The notes under the pieces: generated by a model
Told to the model about the DNA's origin: nothing
What the model saw: only the letters and a program-made list of their open reading frames with translations
Databases searched by the model: none
Part shown: positions 47,558-57,143 of the stretch, one piece after another
Numbering within the stretch: position 1 is the first letter of the stretch
Layout: each line of letters opens with the position of its first letter
NCBI GenBank assembly: GCA_900470155.1
Contig: UBZT01000004.1
Coordinates: forward strand, 62,001 to 126,000
Length of the DNA: 64,000 nt
Source of the DNA: Hyphomicrobiales bacterium
Lineage (GTDB): Bacteria; Pseudomonadota; Alphaproteobacteria; Rhizobiales; Rhizobiaceae
Reading direction: 5' to 3'
Position numbers and translations under genes: made by a program

Positions 47558-48096
47558 TGGGAAAGTTACTGGCTGTTGGTTTGTGGGTCTGTATCGTCAC
47601 GCTGGGCGCTGTCTACGGCGCCATCAGCCTGGCGACGGCTCCGGCTGGCCCCAGCGAGGAAGATCAGAAGGCGCCGCTTGAATTGGTGAAAGGCGAGCCG
47701 ATCACCATTCCCGTCATCACCGATGGCGGTGTATCGGGCTACTTCCTCACCCGCGTCTCATTCATGATGGACAAGGCAAAGATCACCGGCGTCGAACTGC
47801 CGATGACCGAGCTGATGACCGACGAGCTGTTCACGCTGCTGATCGGCAACAAGATGGTCGACCTTGCCAATACCAAGGGATTTGATGTCGCCGTCTTCCG
47901 CGAAAAGATCAAGACCGACATGAACGCCCATCTCGGAGAGGGCTTTGTCAGCCAGGTGCTGATCGAACAGCTTGATTACGTTTCCAAGGAAGTCGCGCGC
48001 AAGGCAGCCGATGGTGATAGCCGCGGGCCGCTGGACGCCACAGTGATCGTCGAGGGCGAGAAGACCGAGGAGCCGGCGGCCGGTTCAGGCCACTGA
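47557..48096 (+). CDS. FliL-like membrane protein, second copy
   Basis: 179 residues: transmembrane segment 5-27, a linker, then a periplasmic domain (60-148) with the FliL order: YFLTRVSFMMD strand, acidic P-containing helix (ELPMTELMTDELFTLL), NTKGFDVAVFREKIKTDMN helix, LGEG turn and a final strand. It is not obviously close to the fliL at 25121. A role at the stator or motor is inferred. It is the last gene of the flagellar block, followed by a strong terminator. Confidence 0.7.
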   Translation: MGKLLAVGLWVCIVTLGAVYGAISLATAPAGPSEEDQKAPLELVKGEPITIPVITDGGVSGYFLTRVSFMMDKAKITGVELPMTELMTDELFTLLIGNKMVDLANTKGFDVAVFREKIKTDMNAHLGEGFVSQVLIEQLDYVSKEVARKAADGDSRGPLDATVIVEGEKTEEPAAGSGH

Positions 48097-48130
48097 GCGA
48101 CCCTGATCTGGGTGCATTCAAAGAATGACG

Positions 48131-48166
48131 AGAGGAGTGGCAATGCGGATTGCCACTCCTCTTTTC
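48131..48166 (+). terminator. Terminator closing the flagellar block
   Basis: AGAGGAGTGGCAAT (48131-48144), loop GCGG, ATTGCCACTCCTCT (48149-48162), followed by TTT. A perfect 14-bp stem, 34 bases after the last flagellar gene. Confidence 0.93.
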
Positions 48167-48298
48167 CATGTTGTGCTCGCATCTCACCGCCACATCTCTT
48201 GCAAAATGCCGCAATTTGACAGCATAGGACGGAGACAGGCAAACGGCGCCGGGTCGATGACGCTAGCTTGTCGAAACGTGAGGCGAGGGCGAGAGACA

Positions 48299-49198
48299 GT
48301 GACGACGGTGATTGATGGAAAGGCAGCGGCCGCATCGGTGGTCGAGGCGGTAACCTCTGCAGCAGCAACCCTCGAAAAGCGTGGCCACCGCAAGCCGGGC
48401 CTTGCCGTGGTGATTGTCGGCAACGATCCGGCAAGTCACGCCTATGTCGGCGCCAAGAGCAAGATGGCCAAGCAATGCGGTTTTAATTCCGTGCAGCACA
48501 CGTTGCCGGAAACCACATCTCAGGACGAGCTGATGGCGCTCGTGGCTTCGCTCAACGCCGATCCCTCAATCGATGGCATCCTTGTCCAGCTCCCACTTCC
48601 AAAGCCGCTGAACTCCGATCCGGTGATCCAGTCGATCCTGCCTGAGAAGGATGTCGATGGCCTGCATGTCGTCAACGCCGGCAAGCTGGCGATCGGCGAT
48701 ACGAAAACTGGCCTCGTCTCCTGTACCCCGGCCGGTGCAATGATCCTGGTGCGCCAGGTCCATGGCAATGACCTGTCCGGCCTCAATGCGCTGGTGATCG
48801 GCCGCTCCAACCTGTTCGGCAAGCCGATGGCCCAGCTTCTGCTGGCTGCCAATGCCACGGTGACGATCGGCCACTCGAAGAGCCGCGACCTACCGGCTTT
48901 GGCACGCGAGGCCGATATCCTGGTCGCTGCAGTCGGCCGCCCGGAAATGGTCAAGGCCGATTGGGTCAAGCCGGGCGCGACGATCATCGATGTCGGCATC
49001 AACCGGATCGCGGCCCCTGAGCGCGGTGAGGGCAAGTTCCGTCTCGTCGGCGATGTCGCCTTTGCCGATTGCAAGCCGGTGGCTGCGGCTATCTCGCCGG
49101 TTCCCGGCGGCGTCGGTCCGATGACCATCGCCATGCTGATGGCAAACACGGTGATTGCCGCCTATCGCGCGGCGGGCGAGCCAGCCCCGAGCTTCTGA
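48299..49198 (+). CDS. folD: Methylenetetrahydrofolate dehydrogenase/cyclohydrolase FolD
   Basis: 299 residues from GTG 48299 ([11 protein letters not shown]), the usual FolD start; the open frame reaches back to the terminator at 48131 but that part is not conserved. It has the catalytic [13 protein letters not shown] lysine, GILVQLPLP, and the NADP site [14 protein letters not shown], ending in VPGGVGPMT. It interconverts one-carbon folates in the cytoplasm. It is unrelated to motility and marks the end of the flagellar island. Confidence 0.95.
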   Translation: MTTVIDGKAAAASVVEAVTSAAATLEKRGHRKPGLAVVIVGNDPASHAYVGAKSKMAKQCGFNSVQHTLPETTSQDELMALVASLNADPSIDGILVQLPLPKPLNSDPVIQSILPEKDVDGLHVVNAGKLAIGDTKTGLVSCTPAGAMILVRQVHGNDLSGLNALVIGRSNLFGKPMAQLLLAANATVTIGHSKSRDLPALAREADILVAAVGRPEMVKADWVKPGATIIDVGINRIAAPERGEGKFRLVGDVAFADCKPVAAAISPVPGGVGPMTIAMLMANTVIAAYRAAGEPAPSF

Positions 49199-49217
49199 GC
49201 TGGGAGCCGACCGGCGA

Positions 49218-50273
49218 TCAATCCGCCGCCGGCGCCGGACCTGTCGAGGACCTGACGACCAGATCGACCTTCCACAGCTCCTGCTGCGTCCGCTGCATGT
49301 CTGTGCCCGTATGGATCATGGCGATCAGCCGCTCGGCAACACGTTTGCCGGCCTGACGCAGCGACGAACGTGTCGTTGTCAGCGGGACGCTGAAATTTTC
49401 CGGCTTCAGCAACGGCAATTCGTCGTCATGGGCAATCAGCGACACGTCGACGCCGAGTTTCAGGCGGGCTTCGTTGAGCGCCCTGACGGCACCGAGCGCC
49501 AGCACCGTGCTGGCACAGAGCACGGCTGTCGGGCGCTGCGGCCCGCTCAGGATCTCCTTCATCCCGCGATAGCCCTGCTCATCGCCCATGAAGGTGTTGC
49601 GGATATGGTCTGGATCCAGGATCAGTCCGTGTTCGGCGAGAGCCTTTTCCGTGCCCCGTCTACGACGGAACGCAAAGTCCAGATCGGCCGGGCCGTTCAG
49701 CAGCGCGAAACGCCTGTGGCCAAGCTGCAGCAGGAAACGTGCCGCATCGTAGAAGGCGCCCTCGTTGTCGACGTCGAGATAGGCGTAGTCCTCGGCGCGC
49801 CCGCCAGAGCGTCCATGCACGATGAAGGGGAGGGACAGGGATTGCGCCATGGCGATGCGTGGATCGTTTTCGCGCATATAGGCGAGATAGTAGCCGTCGA
49901 CGCTGCCGCTGGCCACCAGCCAACGGATTGCTTCCTGTTCGTCTTCGACGCGCGCTGGCATGATGACGAAGTGAAAGTCATGTTCGATCGCCACCTCGGC
50001 CAAACCGCCCTGGAACTCGGCAAAGTGGATATCGGAGGCATGATCGGGCGAAACGGGCATGATCAGGCCGATCGAGCCGGCCTTGCCCGTGGCCAGGCGC
50101 TGTGCGGCGCGGTTGGGTCTGTAGCCGGTCTCCTTGGCCGCCTTCAACACACGCTGGCGCGTTTCCTCGTTCACCTCGGGATAACCGTTGATGGCCCGGC
50201 TGATCGTCGTTTGCGACAGGCCGAGCATGAGCGACAGTTCTTTCAGATTCACGGCAGGCAATTCCTCTCCCAT
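49218..50273 (-). CDS. aglR: LacI-family repressor of the alpha-glucoside operon
   Basis: 351 residues: a LacI helix-turn-helix (about 8-30, LKELSLMLGLSQTTISRAINGYPEVNE split) and a periplasmic-binding-protein-like sugar domain (about 65-340). It is divergent from aglE with a 273-base gap holding two matching palindromes, one 38 bases before its own start. That suggests autoregulation plus control of agl genes, as for AglR in S. meliloti. Confidence 0.9.
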   Translation of the reverse strand: MGEELPAVNLKELSLMLGLSQTTISRAINGYPEVNEETRQRVLKAAKETGYRPNRAAQRLATGKAGSIGLIMPVSPDHASDIHFAEFQGGLAEVAIEHDFHFVIMPARVEDEQEAIRWLVASGSVDGYYLAYMRENDPRIAMAQSLSLPFIVHGRSGGRAEDYAYLDVDNEGAFYDAARFLLQLGHRRFALLNGPADLDFAFRRRRGTEKALAEHGLILDPDHIRNTFMGDEQGYRGMKEILSGPQRPTAVLCASTVLALGAVRALNEARLKLGVDVSLIAHDDELPLLKPENFSVPLTTTRSSLRQAGKRVAERLIAMIHTGTDMQRTQQELWKVDLVVRSSTGPAPAAD

Positions 50274-50311
50274 TGCCGAAGAGCCGCCGGCATCTCCTCA
50301 AGCCGGCGCCT

Positions 50312-50323
50312 CAAAGCGCTTCG
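50312..50323. promoter_or_regulatory. LacI-type operator near aglR
   Basis: CAAAGCGCTTCG, differing by one base from the perfect palindrome at 50474-50485; it contains the central GCGC typical of LacI-family sites. Confidence 0.65.
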
Positions 50324-50473
50324 ACTATGCCGCAGTTTTTGCCCGGACGACAAGGGTGAACTTGCCATATTTGAGCGCACCTGCACCATTTTAGGATGTG
50401 CAATGCGACTATTTACGGCAATCTCACGATAGCTCTTGACTCCCACGGGATCGGAGTGGGATGACTTGTAGGC

Positions 50474-50485
50474 CAAAGCGCTTTG
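50474..50485. promoter_or_regulatory. LacI-type operator in the aglE promoter
   Basis: CAAAGCGCTTTG, a perfect 12-base palindrome, 61 bases before aglE. Upstream, TTGACT (50436-50441) is a likely -35 element, and TCCCAC (50441-50446)/GTGGGA (50456-50461) is an extra inverted repeat. Confidence 0.75.
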
Positions 50486-50546
50486 AGGAAGGGGCTTTCG
50501 AGCCAATGGACGTTTGGCCGTCCATATGTGATGGGAGGTATATCAC

Positions 50547-51905
50547 ATGAAGAAACTGTTTTTGATTACGGTCGCTGCCGCTGCGCTGACCACGGGTATG
50601 ACGTCCGCCGCCGAGCTGAAATTCAAGCCGGGCGAGGACGCGAAATTCAATTGGGCGAGCTTTGAAGAGTTCAAGAAGGCCAATGATCTCAAGGGTCAGA
50701 CCCTGAGCATCTTCGGCCCCTGGCGCGGCGAAGACCAGGCTCTGTTCGAGAGCATCTTTGCCTATTTCGAGGAAGCCACGGGCGCAGACGTCCAGTACTC
50801 CTCGTCGGAAAACTATGAGCAGCAGATCGTCATCGACACCCAGGCCGGCAGCCCGCCGAACATCGCAATCCTGCCGCAGCCGGGCCTGATTGCCGACCTC
50901 GCGTCGAAGGGCCACCTGACGCCGCTCGGCGACGAGACGAAGAACTGGCTGCTTGAAAACTATTCCGCCGGCCAGTCCTGGGTCGATCTCTCAACCTACA
51001 AGGGCAAGGACGGCGCAGCCGCCCTCTACGCGCTTCCCTATAAGATCGACGTGAAGTCGCTGGTCTGGTATGTGCCGGAAAACTTCGAGGACGCCGGCTA
51101 CGAAGTTCCCAAGACAATGGAAGATCTGAAGGCGCTGACCGAAAAGATCGCGGCTGACGGCGGTACCCCGTGGTGCATCGGGCTCGGCTCCGGCGGCGCA
51201 ACCGGCTGGCCGGCCACCGACTGGGTGGAAGACATGATGTTGCGCACGCAGACCGCCGACGTCTACGACAAGTGGGTCACCAACGAAGTGAAGTTCAACG
51301 ATCCGGCCGTGATCGGCGCGATCGAGGAATTCGGCTTCTTCGCCCGCAATGACAAATTTGTCGATGGTGGCGCCAAGGCCGTGGCCTCGACCGACTTCCG
51401 CGACAGCCCCAAGGGTCTCTTCGGGGCGCCGCCGAAATGCTACCTGCACCATCAGGCTTCGTTCATCCCGTCCTTCTTCCCTGAGGGCACGGTTGTCGGC
51501 GAAGATGCCGACTTCTTCTACATGCCGCCTTATGCATCCAAGGCCGACCTCGGCAATCCGGTGCTCGGTGCCGGTACGCTTGCCATGATCGCCAAGGACA
51601 GCCCGGCTGCCCGCGCCTTCATCGAGTTCCTCAAGACCCCGATCGCGCATGAGACCTGGATGGCGCAGTCGAGCTTCCTCACTCCGTTCAAGGGTGCCAA
51701 CAAGGAAACCTATGCCAATGCCCCGATGGCCAAGCAGGGTGACATTCTGCTGAATGCCACCACGTTCCGCTTCGACGGCTCCGACCTGATGCCCGGCAAG
51801 ATCGGCGCCGGTGCCTTCTGGACCGGCATGGTGGACTATTCCGGTGGCAAGTCTGCGGAAGATGTGACTGGCGAAATCCAGAAGGCCTGGGACGCCCTGA
51901 AGTAA
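50547..51905 (+). CDS. aglE: Alpha-glucoside ABC transporter binding protein AglE
   Basis: 452 residues with a signal peptide (about 1-21, MTSAAE) and a group-1 extracellular solute-binding fold (LKGQTLSIFGPWRGEDQ, SPPNIAILPQPGLI). It binds sucrose, trehalose or maltose-type alpha-glucosides in rhizobia. First gene of aglEFGAK; GGGAGG precedes the start by 11 bases. Confidence 0.93.
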   Translation: MKKLFLITVAAAALTTGMTSAAELKFKPGEDAKFNWASFEEFKKANDLKGQTLSIFGPWRGEDQALFESIFAYFEEATGADVQYSSSENYEQQIVIDTQAGSPPNIAILPQPGLIADLASKGHLTPLGDETKNWLLENYSAGQSWVDLSTYKGKDGAAALYALPYKIDVKSLVWYVPENFEDAGYEVPKTMEDLKALTEKIAADGGTPWCIGLGSGGATGWPATDWVEDMMLRTQTADVYDKWVTNEVKFNDPAVIGAIEEFGFFARNDKFVDGGAKAVASTDFRDSPKGLFGAPPKCYLHHQASFIPSFFPEGTVVGEDADFFYMPPYASKADLGNPVLGAGTLAMIAKDSPAARAFIEFLKTPIAHETWMAQSSFLTPFKGANKETYANAPMAKQGDILLNATTFRFDGSDLMPGKIGAGAFWTGMVDYSGGKSAEDVTGEIQKAWDALK

Positions 51906-52030
51906 GTCTCTCCGAAGAGGGAGCACCGCCGGGCTCGTGGAAATCGAGCCCGGCGACAGATACAAAAATGCCTGCGGTCCGGCGTCATGTGCCTATGGCG
52001 AGGGGGACCCCGTAAAGGGAGGGAACGCAA

Positions 52031-53041
52031 GTGGAACAGCTATTCTTTGCATTGTTGACGATCGTGATCGGTGTCGCGGCAGCCATCGGTTACTTCTATG
52101 GCTCAAACCTGCTGCTCGACATGATTTTTCCGTCGCGCATCGCCGACACGGCCCGCGCATCCGAGAACCTGCGCAAGGCGGCGCTGATCCGCCCCTGGCT
52201 GTTTCTCGGGCCAGCCCTGATCTCATTGGCGGTCTATCTGGTCTATCCCCTGTTTTCTTCGGTGGTCTATGCGTTTCTCGACCGCTCCGGCGAGAACTAT
52301 GTCGGCCTCGCCAATTTCCGCTGGATGCTGCAGGATGGCGAATTCCGCCAGTCGATCTACAACAATCTGCTCTGGCTGATTGTCGTGCCGGCCGCAGCGA
52401 CGCTGTTCGGCCTGATCATCGCGGCCATGACCGACCGTATCTGGTGGGGCAACATCGCCAAGTCGCTGATCTTCATGCCGATGGCGATCTCCTTTGTCGG
52501 CGCCTCGGTCATCTGGAAATTCGTCTATGACTACCGCGACGCCGGTTCCGAGCAGATCGGCATCCTGAACGCCATCGTCGTTGCCTTTGGCGGCGATCCG
52601 CAGATCTGGATCGCGCTGCCGTTCTGGAACAACATTTTCCTGATGGTCATCCTGATCTGGATCCAGACGGGTTTCGCCATGGTTCTCTTGTCGGCCGCTC
52701 TGCGCGGCATTCCGGAGGAAACCATCGAGGCCGCGATCATCGATGGCGCCAATCCCTGGCAGATCTTCATGAAGATCAAGGTGCCGCAGATCTGGAACAC
52801 GATCGCAGTCGTCTGGACCACCATCACCATCCTCGTCCTCAAGGTCTTCGACATCGTTCTGGCGATGACCAACGGCCAATGGCAGACACAGGTTCTCGCC
52901 AACCTGATGTTCGACTGGATGTTCCGCGGCGGCGGCGATTTCGGCAAGGGTGCCGCCATCGCTGTCGTCATCATGATCATGGTCGTGCCGATCATGATCT
53001 GGAACATCCGCAATGCCCGCCGGGAAATGGAAGGACACTGA
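52031..53041 (+). CDS. aglF: Alpha-glucoside ABC transporter permease AglF
   Basis: 336 residues from GTG 52031, with AAAGGGAGGG upstream. Six to eight transmembrane helices; the ABC permease EAA-type loop is EETIEAAIIDGANPWQIFMKIKVP in part (about 225-248). MalF-like partner of AglG. It lies 125 bases after aglE and 1 base before aglG. Confidence 0.92.
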   Translation: MEQLFFALLTIVIGVAAAIGYFYGSNLLLDMIFPSRIADTARASENLRKAALIRPWLFLGPALISLAVYLVYPLFSSVVYAFLDRSGENYVGLANFRWMLQDGEFRQSIYNNLLWLIVVPAAATLFGLIIAAMTDRIWWGNIAKSLIFMPMAISFVGASVIWKFVYDYRDAGSEQIGILNAIVVAFGGDPQIWIALPFWNNIFLMVILIWIQTGFAMVLLSAALRGIPEETIEAAIIDGANPWQIFMKIKVPQIWNTIAVVWTTITILVLKVFDIVLAMTNGQWQTQVLANLMFDWMFRGGGDFGKGAAIAVVIMIMVVPIMIWNIRNARREMEGH

Positions 53042-53042
53042 G

Positions 53043-54188
53043 ATGCACGCCACCAAGCTTTCGCCGCTGACGATCGTCGTCAATCTCACCGTCCTGCTGC
53101 TGGTCGCGCTCTGGACCCTGCCGACCGCCGGCCTGCTGATCTCGTCCCTGCGCGACAAGGACCAGATCGTTGCCTCCGGCTGGTGGACGGCGCTGACCAC
53201 CTCCAGCCAGAACGGCATCTATCGGGCGCCGCCAGCCAGCGCCCAGGTCGAGGAAAACGGCCAGTTCGTCATTGCCGGCAATGTCTTCGACGGCAAGGGC
53301 GGAACCGTCAGCGCCTTCGGCGTCAACATCAACAAGCCGGCCGATTTCGAACCGGGCGCCGTTGCCGAGCGCAATGACGGCAGCAAGCTGACGCTGCAGG
53401 AAAACGGCGATTTCCGCCTGGAATCGCCCAAGGCGTTTGAAGGTTCCCGCGGCGACCGCATCTTCTTCACCTCGGCCATGCCGCCGCGCTTCACGCTGGA
53501 AAACTACCAGACGGTGCTCAATTCCGAAGGCATCGGCCAGTCCTTCATCAATTCGCTCACAGTTGCCATTCCCTCCACCATCATCCCGATCCTGGTGGCG
53601 GCCTTTGCCGCTTATGCGCTGGCCTGGATGAAGTTCCCGGGCCGCTCCATCCTGCTTGCGGTCATCGTCGGCCTGCTCGTCGTGCCGTTGCAGATGTCGC
53701 TGATCCCACTCCTCAAGATGTATAACGGTGTCGGCGCCTTCTTCGGCGTCCCGGCCAAGGGTTATGTCGGCATCTGGCTGGCGCATATGGGCTTCGGCCT
53801 GCCGCTCGCCATCTATCTGCTGCGCAACTATATCGCCGGGCTGCCGCGCGAGATCATGGAATCCGCCCGTGTCGACGGCGCCTCCGATTTCGAGATCTTC
53901 ATCAAGATCGTCCTGCCGCTGTCTTATCCGGCACTGGCCTCGTTTGCCATCTTCCAGTTTCTCTGGACCTGGAACGACCTGCTGATCGCCATGGTCTTCC
54001 TCGGGTCCGGCGACAACGAACTGGTTCTGACCGGTCGCCTCGTCAACCTGCTCGGCTCGCGTGGTGGCAATTGGGAGATCCTGACGGCATCCGCCTTCAT
54101 CACCATCATTGTTCCTCTCTGCGTCTTCTTCGCCCTGCAGCGCTACCTCGTCCGGGGTCTGCTCGCTGGCTCGGTCAAGGGTGGCTGA
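53043..54188 (+). CDS. aglG: Alpha-glucoside ABC transporter permease AglG
   Basis: 381 residues from ATG 53043 (MHATKLSP), directly after the aglF stop. MalG-like, but with an inserted periplasmic region of about 100 residues (about 40-150) between the first two transmembrane helices. The EAA loop is PREIMESARVDGASDFEIF. Forms the channel with AglF. Confidence 0.92.
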   Translation: MHATKLSPLTIVVNLTVLLLVALWTLPTAGLLISSLRDKDQIVASGWWTALTTSSQNGIYRAPPASAQVEENGQFVIAGNVFDGKGGTVSAFGVNINKPADFEPGAVAERNDGSKLTLQENGDFRLESPKAFEGSRGDRIFFTSAMPPRFTLENYQTVLNSEGIGQSFINSLTVAIPSTIIPILVAAFAAYALAWMKFPGRSILLAVIVGLLVVPLQMSLIPLLKMYNGVGAFFGVPAKGYVGIWLAHMGFGLPLAIYLLRNYIAGLPREIMESARVDGASDFEIFIKIVLPLSYPALASFAIFQFLWTWNDLLIAMVFLGSGDNELVLTGRLVNLLGSRGGNWEILTASAFITIIVPLCVFFALQRYLVRGLLAGSVKGG

Positions 54189-54227
54189 GCAGGCAATCTC
54201 TTCACTGACATGCAACAAGGACTGAAC

Positions 54228-55883
54228 ATGAGCTCTACGACGCAATCGATGCTGACCGCCGACAAGGACTGGTGGCGTGGCGCGGTGATCTACCAGATCT
54301 ATCCGCGCTCCTACCAGGACAGCAATGGCGACGGCATCGGTGACCTCAAGGGCATAACGGCGCGCCTGCATCATGTTGCCGAACTTGGCGCCGATGCGAT
54401 CTGGATCTCGCCCTTTTTCGCCTCGCCGATGAAGGACTTCGGCTATGACGTGTCGAACTATGTCGATGTCGATCCGATGTTCGGCTCGCTTACCGATTTC
54501 GACGGACTGATCGCCGAGGCCCATCGCCTAGGCATTCGCGTCATGATCGACCTCGTCATGTCGCACTCGTCGGATCAGCATCCGTGGTTTGTCGAAAGCC
54601 GCTCGAGCCGCGTCAATCCGAAGTCGGACTGGTATGTCTGGTCGGATTCGAAACCGGATGGAACGCCGCCGAACAACTGGCTGTCGATCTTCGGCGGTTC
54701 CGCATGGCAGTGGGATCCGACCCGCATGCAATATTACATGCACAACTTCCTGACCTCGCAGCCGGACATGAACCTGCACAATCCGGAAGTCCAGGACGCG
54801 CTGCTCGCGGCCACCCGATTCTGGCTCGAGCGCGGCGTCGATGGCTTCCGCCTCGACACGATCAATTTCTACTTCCACGACAAGGAACTGCGCGACAACC
54901 CGGCGCTGGCACCGGAACGCCGCAATGCCTCGACGGCACCGGCGGTCAACCCGTATAATTTCCAGGAGCATCTCTACGACAAGAACCGCCCGGAAAATAT
55001 CGCCTTCCTCAAGCGTTTCCGCGCGCTGCTCGACGAATATCCGGCAATTGCCGCGGTCGGCGAGGTCGGCGACAGCCAGCATGGTCTCGAGATCGTCGGC
55101 GAATACACCTCCGGCGATGACAAGATGCAGATGTGCTATGCCTTCGAATTCCTGGCGCCGGAACCGCTGACGCCGGATGTGGTCAAGCAGACGCAGATCA
55201 ATTTTGCCGCAGCAGCCCCGGAAGGCTGGGCCTGCTGGGCATTTTCCAACCACGATGTCGTCCGCCATATCAGCCGCTGGGGCGCTGACGTGCTCGACCG
55301 CGACACCTATGCCAAGATGATGTCGGCGCTTCTGCTGACCCAGCGCGGCTCGGTCTGCATCTATCAGGGCGAAGAGCTTGGTCTGACCGAGGCCGATATC
55401 GCGTTCGAAGACCTGCAGGATCCTTATGGCATCCAGTTCTGGCCGGAATTCAAGGGCCGCGATGGCTGCCGCACGCCGATGGTCTGGGACAATCATGCGG
55501 CCCAAGCGGGCTTCTCGACAGCCGCCAAGACCTGGTTGCCGATCCCGGTGGAGCATGTGCTGCGCTCGGTGAACACGCAGGTCGGTAGGGAGGAGACGGT
55601 TCTCGAACATTACCGTCGGTTTCTGGCCTTCCGCCGCAAGCACCCGGCGTTTGCCAAGGGCGATATCGAATTCCACGCAGCGAGCGAAACGCAGCTGGCC
55701 TATACACGGTCCTTCGGCAACGAGACGCTGCTCTGCCTGTTCAACATGAGCCCGCAAGCAAGCGCAATTGCGCTTCCGGCCGGCGAATGGGTGGCGCTCG
55801 AAGGCCATGGCTTCACAAGTGAGATGAACGGCAACCACGTAGAATTGCCGGCATGGGGCGCGTATTTCGCGCGTCATGTCTAA
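54228..55883 (+). CDS. aglA: Cytoplasmic alpha-glucosidase AglA (GH13)
   Basis: 551 residues from ATG 54228 (MSSTTQSM), with AAGGA upstream; an in-frame ATG at 54210 is less likely. GH13 regions are clear: nucleophile D210 (GFRLDTINF), acid/base E279 (AVGEVGD) and D343 (SNHDVVRH). It hydrolyses imported alpha-glucosides inside the cell; no signal peptide. It sits between the permeases and the ATPase. Confidence 0.95.
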   Translation: MSSTTQSMLTADKDWWRGAVIYQIYPRSYQDSNGDGIGDLKGITARLHHVAELGADAIWISPFFASPMKDFGYDVSNYVDVDPMFGSLTDFDGLIAEAHRLGIRVMIDLVMSHSSDQHPWFVESRSSRVNPKSDWYVWSDSKPDGTPPNNWLSIFGGSAWQWDPTRMQYYMHNFLTSQPDMNLHNPEVQDALLAATRFWLERGVDGFRLDTINFYFHDKELRDNPALAPERRNASTAPAVNPYNFQEHLYDKNRPENIAFLKRFRALLDEYPAIAAVGEVGDSQHGLEIVGEYTSGDDKMQMCYAFEFLAPEPLTPDVVKQTQINFAAAAPEGWACWAFSNHDVVRHISRWGADVLDRDTYAKMMSALLLTQRGSVCIYQGEELGLTEADIAFEDLQDPYGIQFWPEFKGRDGCRTPMVWDNHAAQAGFSTAAKTWLPIPVEHVLRSVNTQVGREETVLEHYRRFLAFRRKHPAFAKGDIEFHAASETQLAYTRSFGNETLLCLFNMSPQASAIALPAGEWVALEGHGFTSEMNGNHVELPAWGAYFARHV

Positions 55884-55898
55884 AAGGGGAGGAAGACA

Positions 55899-56987
55899 AT
55901 GACGGGCTTGGTTCTCAAGGATATTCGCAAGGCATACGGGCAGGTCAAGGTTCTGCACGGGATCGATCTCGACATCAAGCAGGGCGAGTTCATCGTCTTT
56001 GTCGGGCCGTCGGGCTGCGGGAAATCAACGCTTCTGCGCATGATTGCCGGCCTTGAGGACATTACCAGCGGTGAAATGCTGATCGATGGCCAGCGCGTCA
56101 ACGATATCCCGCCCTCCAAGCGCGGCATCGCCATGGTCTTCCAGTCCTATGCGCTCTACCCGCATATGACGGTCTACGACAACATGGCGTTTGGCATGCG
56201 CATTGCCGGCGAGAGCAAGGAAGAGATCGACCGACGCGTGCGCGCGGCGGGCGACATCCTGCAGCTCGGACCGTATCTCGATCGCCTGCCGAAAGCCCTG
56301 TCCGGTGGCCAGCGCCAGCGCGTCGCCATCGGCCGTGCCATCTGCCGCGACCCGAAGGTCTTCCTCTTCGACGAGCCGCTGTCGAACCTGGATGCGGCCC
56401 TGCGTGTCGCCACCCGCATCGAGATCGCCAAGCTCAACGACAGTATGCCGGACACGACGATGATCTACGTCACCCATGACCAGGTCGAGGCAATGACGCT
56501 CGCCGATCGGATCGTCGTGCTGTCTGCCGGCCGCATCGAGCAGGTCGGCCCGCCGCTCGAACTCTATGAGCGCCCGGCCAATCTTTTTGTCGCGCAGTTC
56601 ATCGGCTCGCCGGCGATGAACATCATGCCGGCCACCATTGTTGAAGCGGGACCGACGACCACCTTGAAGCTCAAGGATGGCAGCACCGTCGCCGTCGATA
56701 TCGCGACTGAGGCATCCGAAAAGGGCAAGGCCGCAAGCTTCGGCGTTCGCCCGGAAGACATCGCCATTGCCACCGGTGACGATTATCTCTTCGAGGGACT
56801 TGTCGATATCGTCGAGGCGCTCGGCGAAGTGACGATGCTCTACGTCCAGGGTCCGGCCGAAGATGCACCGATCGTCGTCAAGCTGCCGGGTATCGTTGAT
56901 GTGAAGAAGGGCACGAAGCTGCGCTTCTCCGCCGACAAGACGAAGCTGCATCTTTTCGATGCAGCAGGCCAGGCCTACCGTCGATAA
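55899..56987 (+). CDS. aglK: Sugar ABC transporter ATPase AglK
   Basis: 362 residues: Walker A GPSGCGKST (36-44), signature LSGGQ (134-138), Walker B VFLFDEP and a C-terminal TOBE/MalK regulatory region (about 240-362). It powers AglEFG uptake. It starts 15 bases after aglA. The hairpin AGGCCCTGT (57015-57023)/ACAGGGCCT (57038-57046) without T tract may end the operon. Confidence 0.95.
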   Translation: MTGLVLKDIRKAYGQVKVLHGIDLDIKQGEFIVFVGPSGCGKSTLLRMIAGLEDITSGEMLIDGQRVNDIPPSKRGIAMVFQSYALYPHMTVYDNMAFGMRIAGESKEEIDRRVRAAGDILQLGPYLDRLPKALSGGQRQRVAIGRAICRDPKVFLFDEPLSNLDAALRVATRIEIAKLNDSMPDTTMIYVTHDQVEAMTLADRIVVLSAGRIEQVGPPLELYERPANLFVAQFIGSPAMNIMPATIVEAGPTTTLKLKDGSTVAVDIATEASEKGKAASFGVRPEDIAIATGDDYLFEGLVDIVEALGEVTMLYVQGPAEDAPIVVKLPGIVDVKKGTKLRFSADKTKLHLFDAAGQAYRR

Positions 56988-57143
56988 GGGCTAAATGTTG
57001 CCATCAAACTGGTAAGGCCCTGTTAGCCGTAGTTGCGACAGGGCCTGTATTCACCCAGGAATGGGGCTTTGGAAATACCGACTGTTAAACTGTCACTGCT
57101 AGCTTTTTGCTCATAAGAACGGCAAAAAACAGGGACAGGAACA

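Noticed and set aside
48125-48298. N-terminal extension of FolD from ATG 48125
   Set aside because: It would begin before the flagellar terminator stem at 48131-48162; the conserved FolD N-terminus starts at GTG 48299.
54528-55958. 476-residue minus-strand frame opposite aglA
   Set aside because: Antisense shadow; the GH13 catalytic residues on + are clear.
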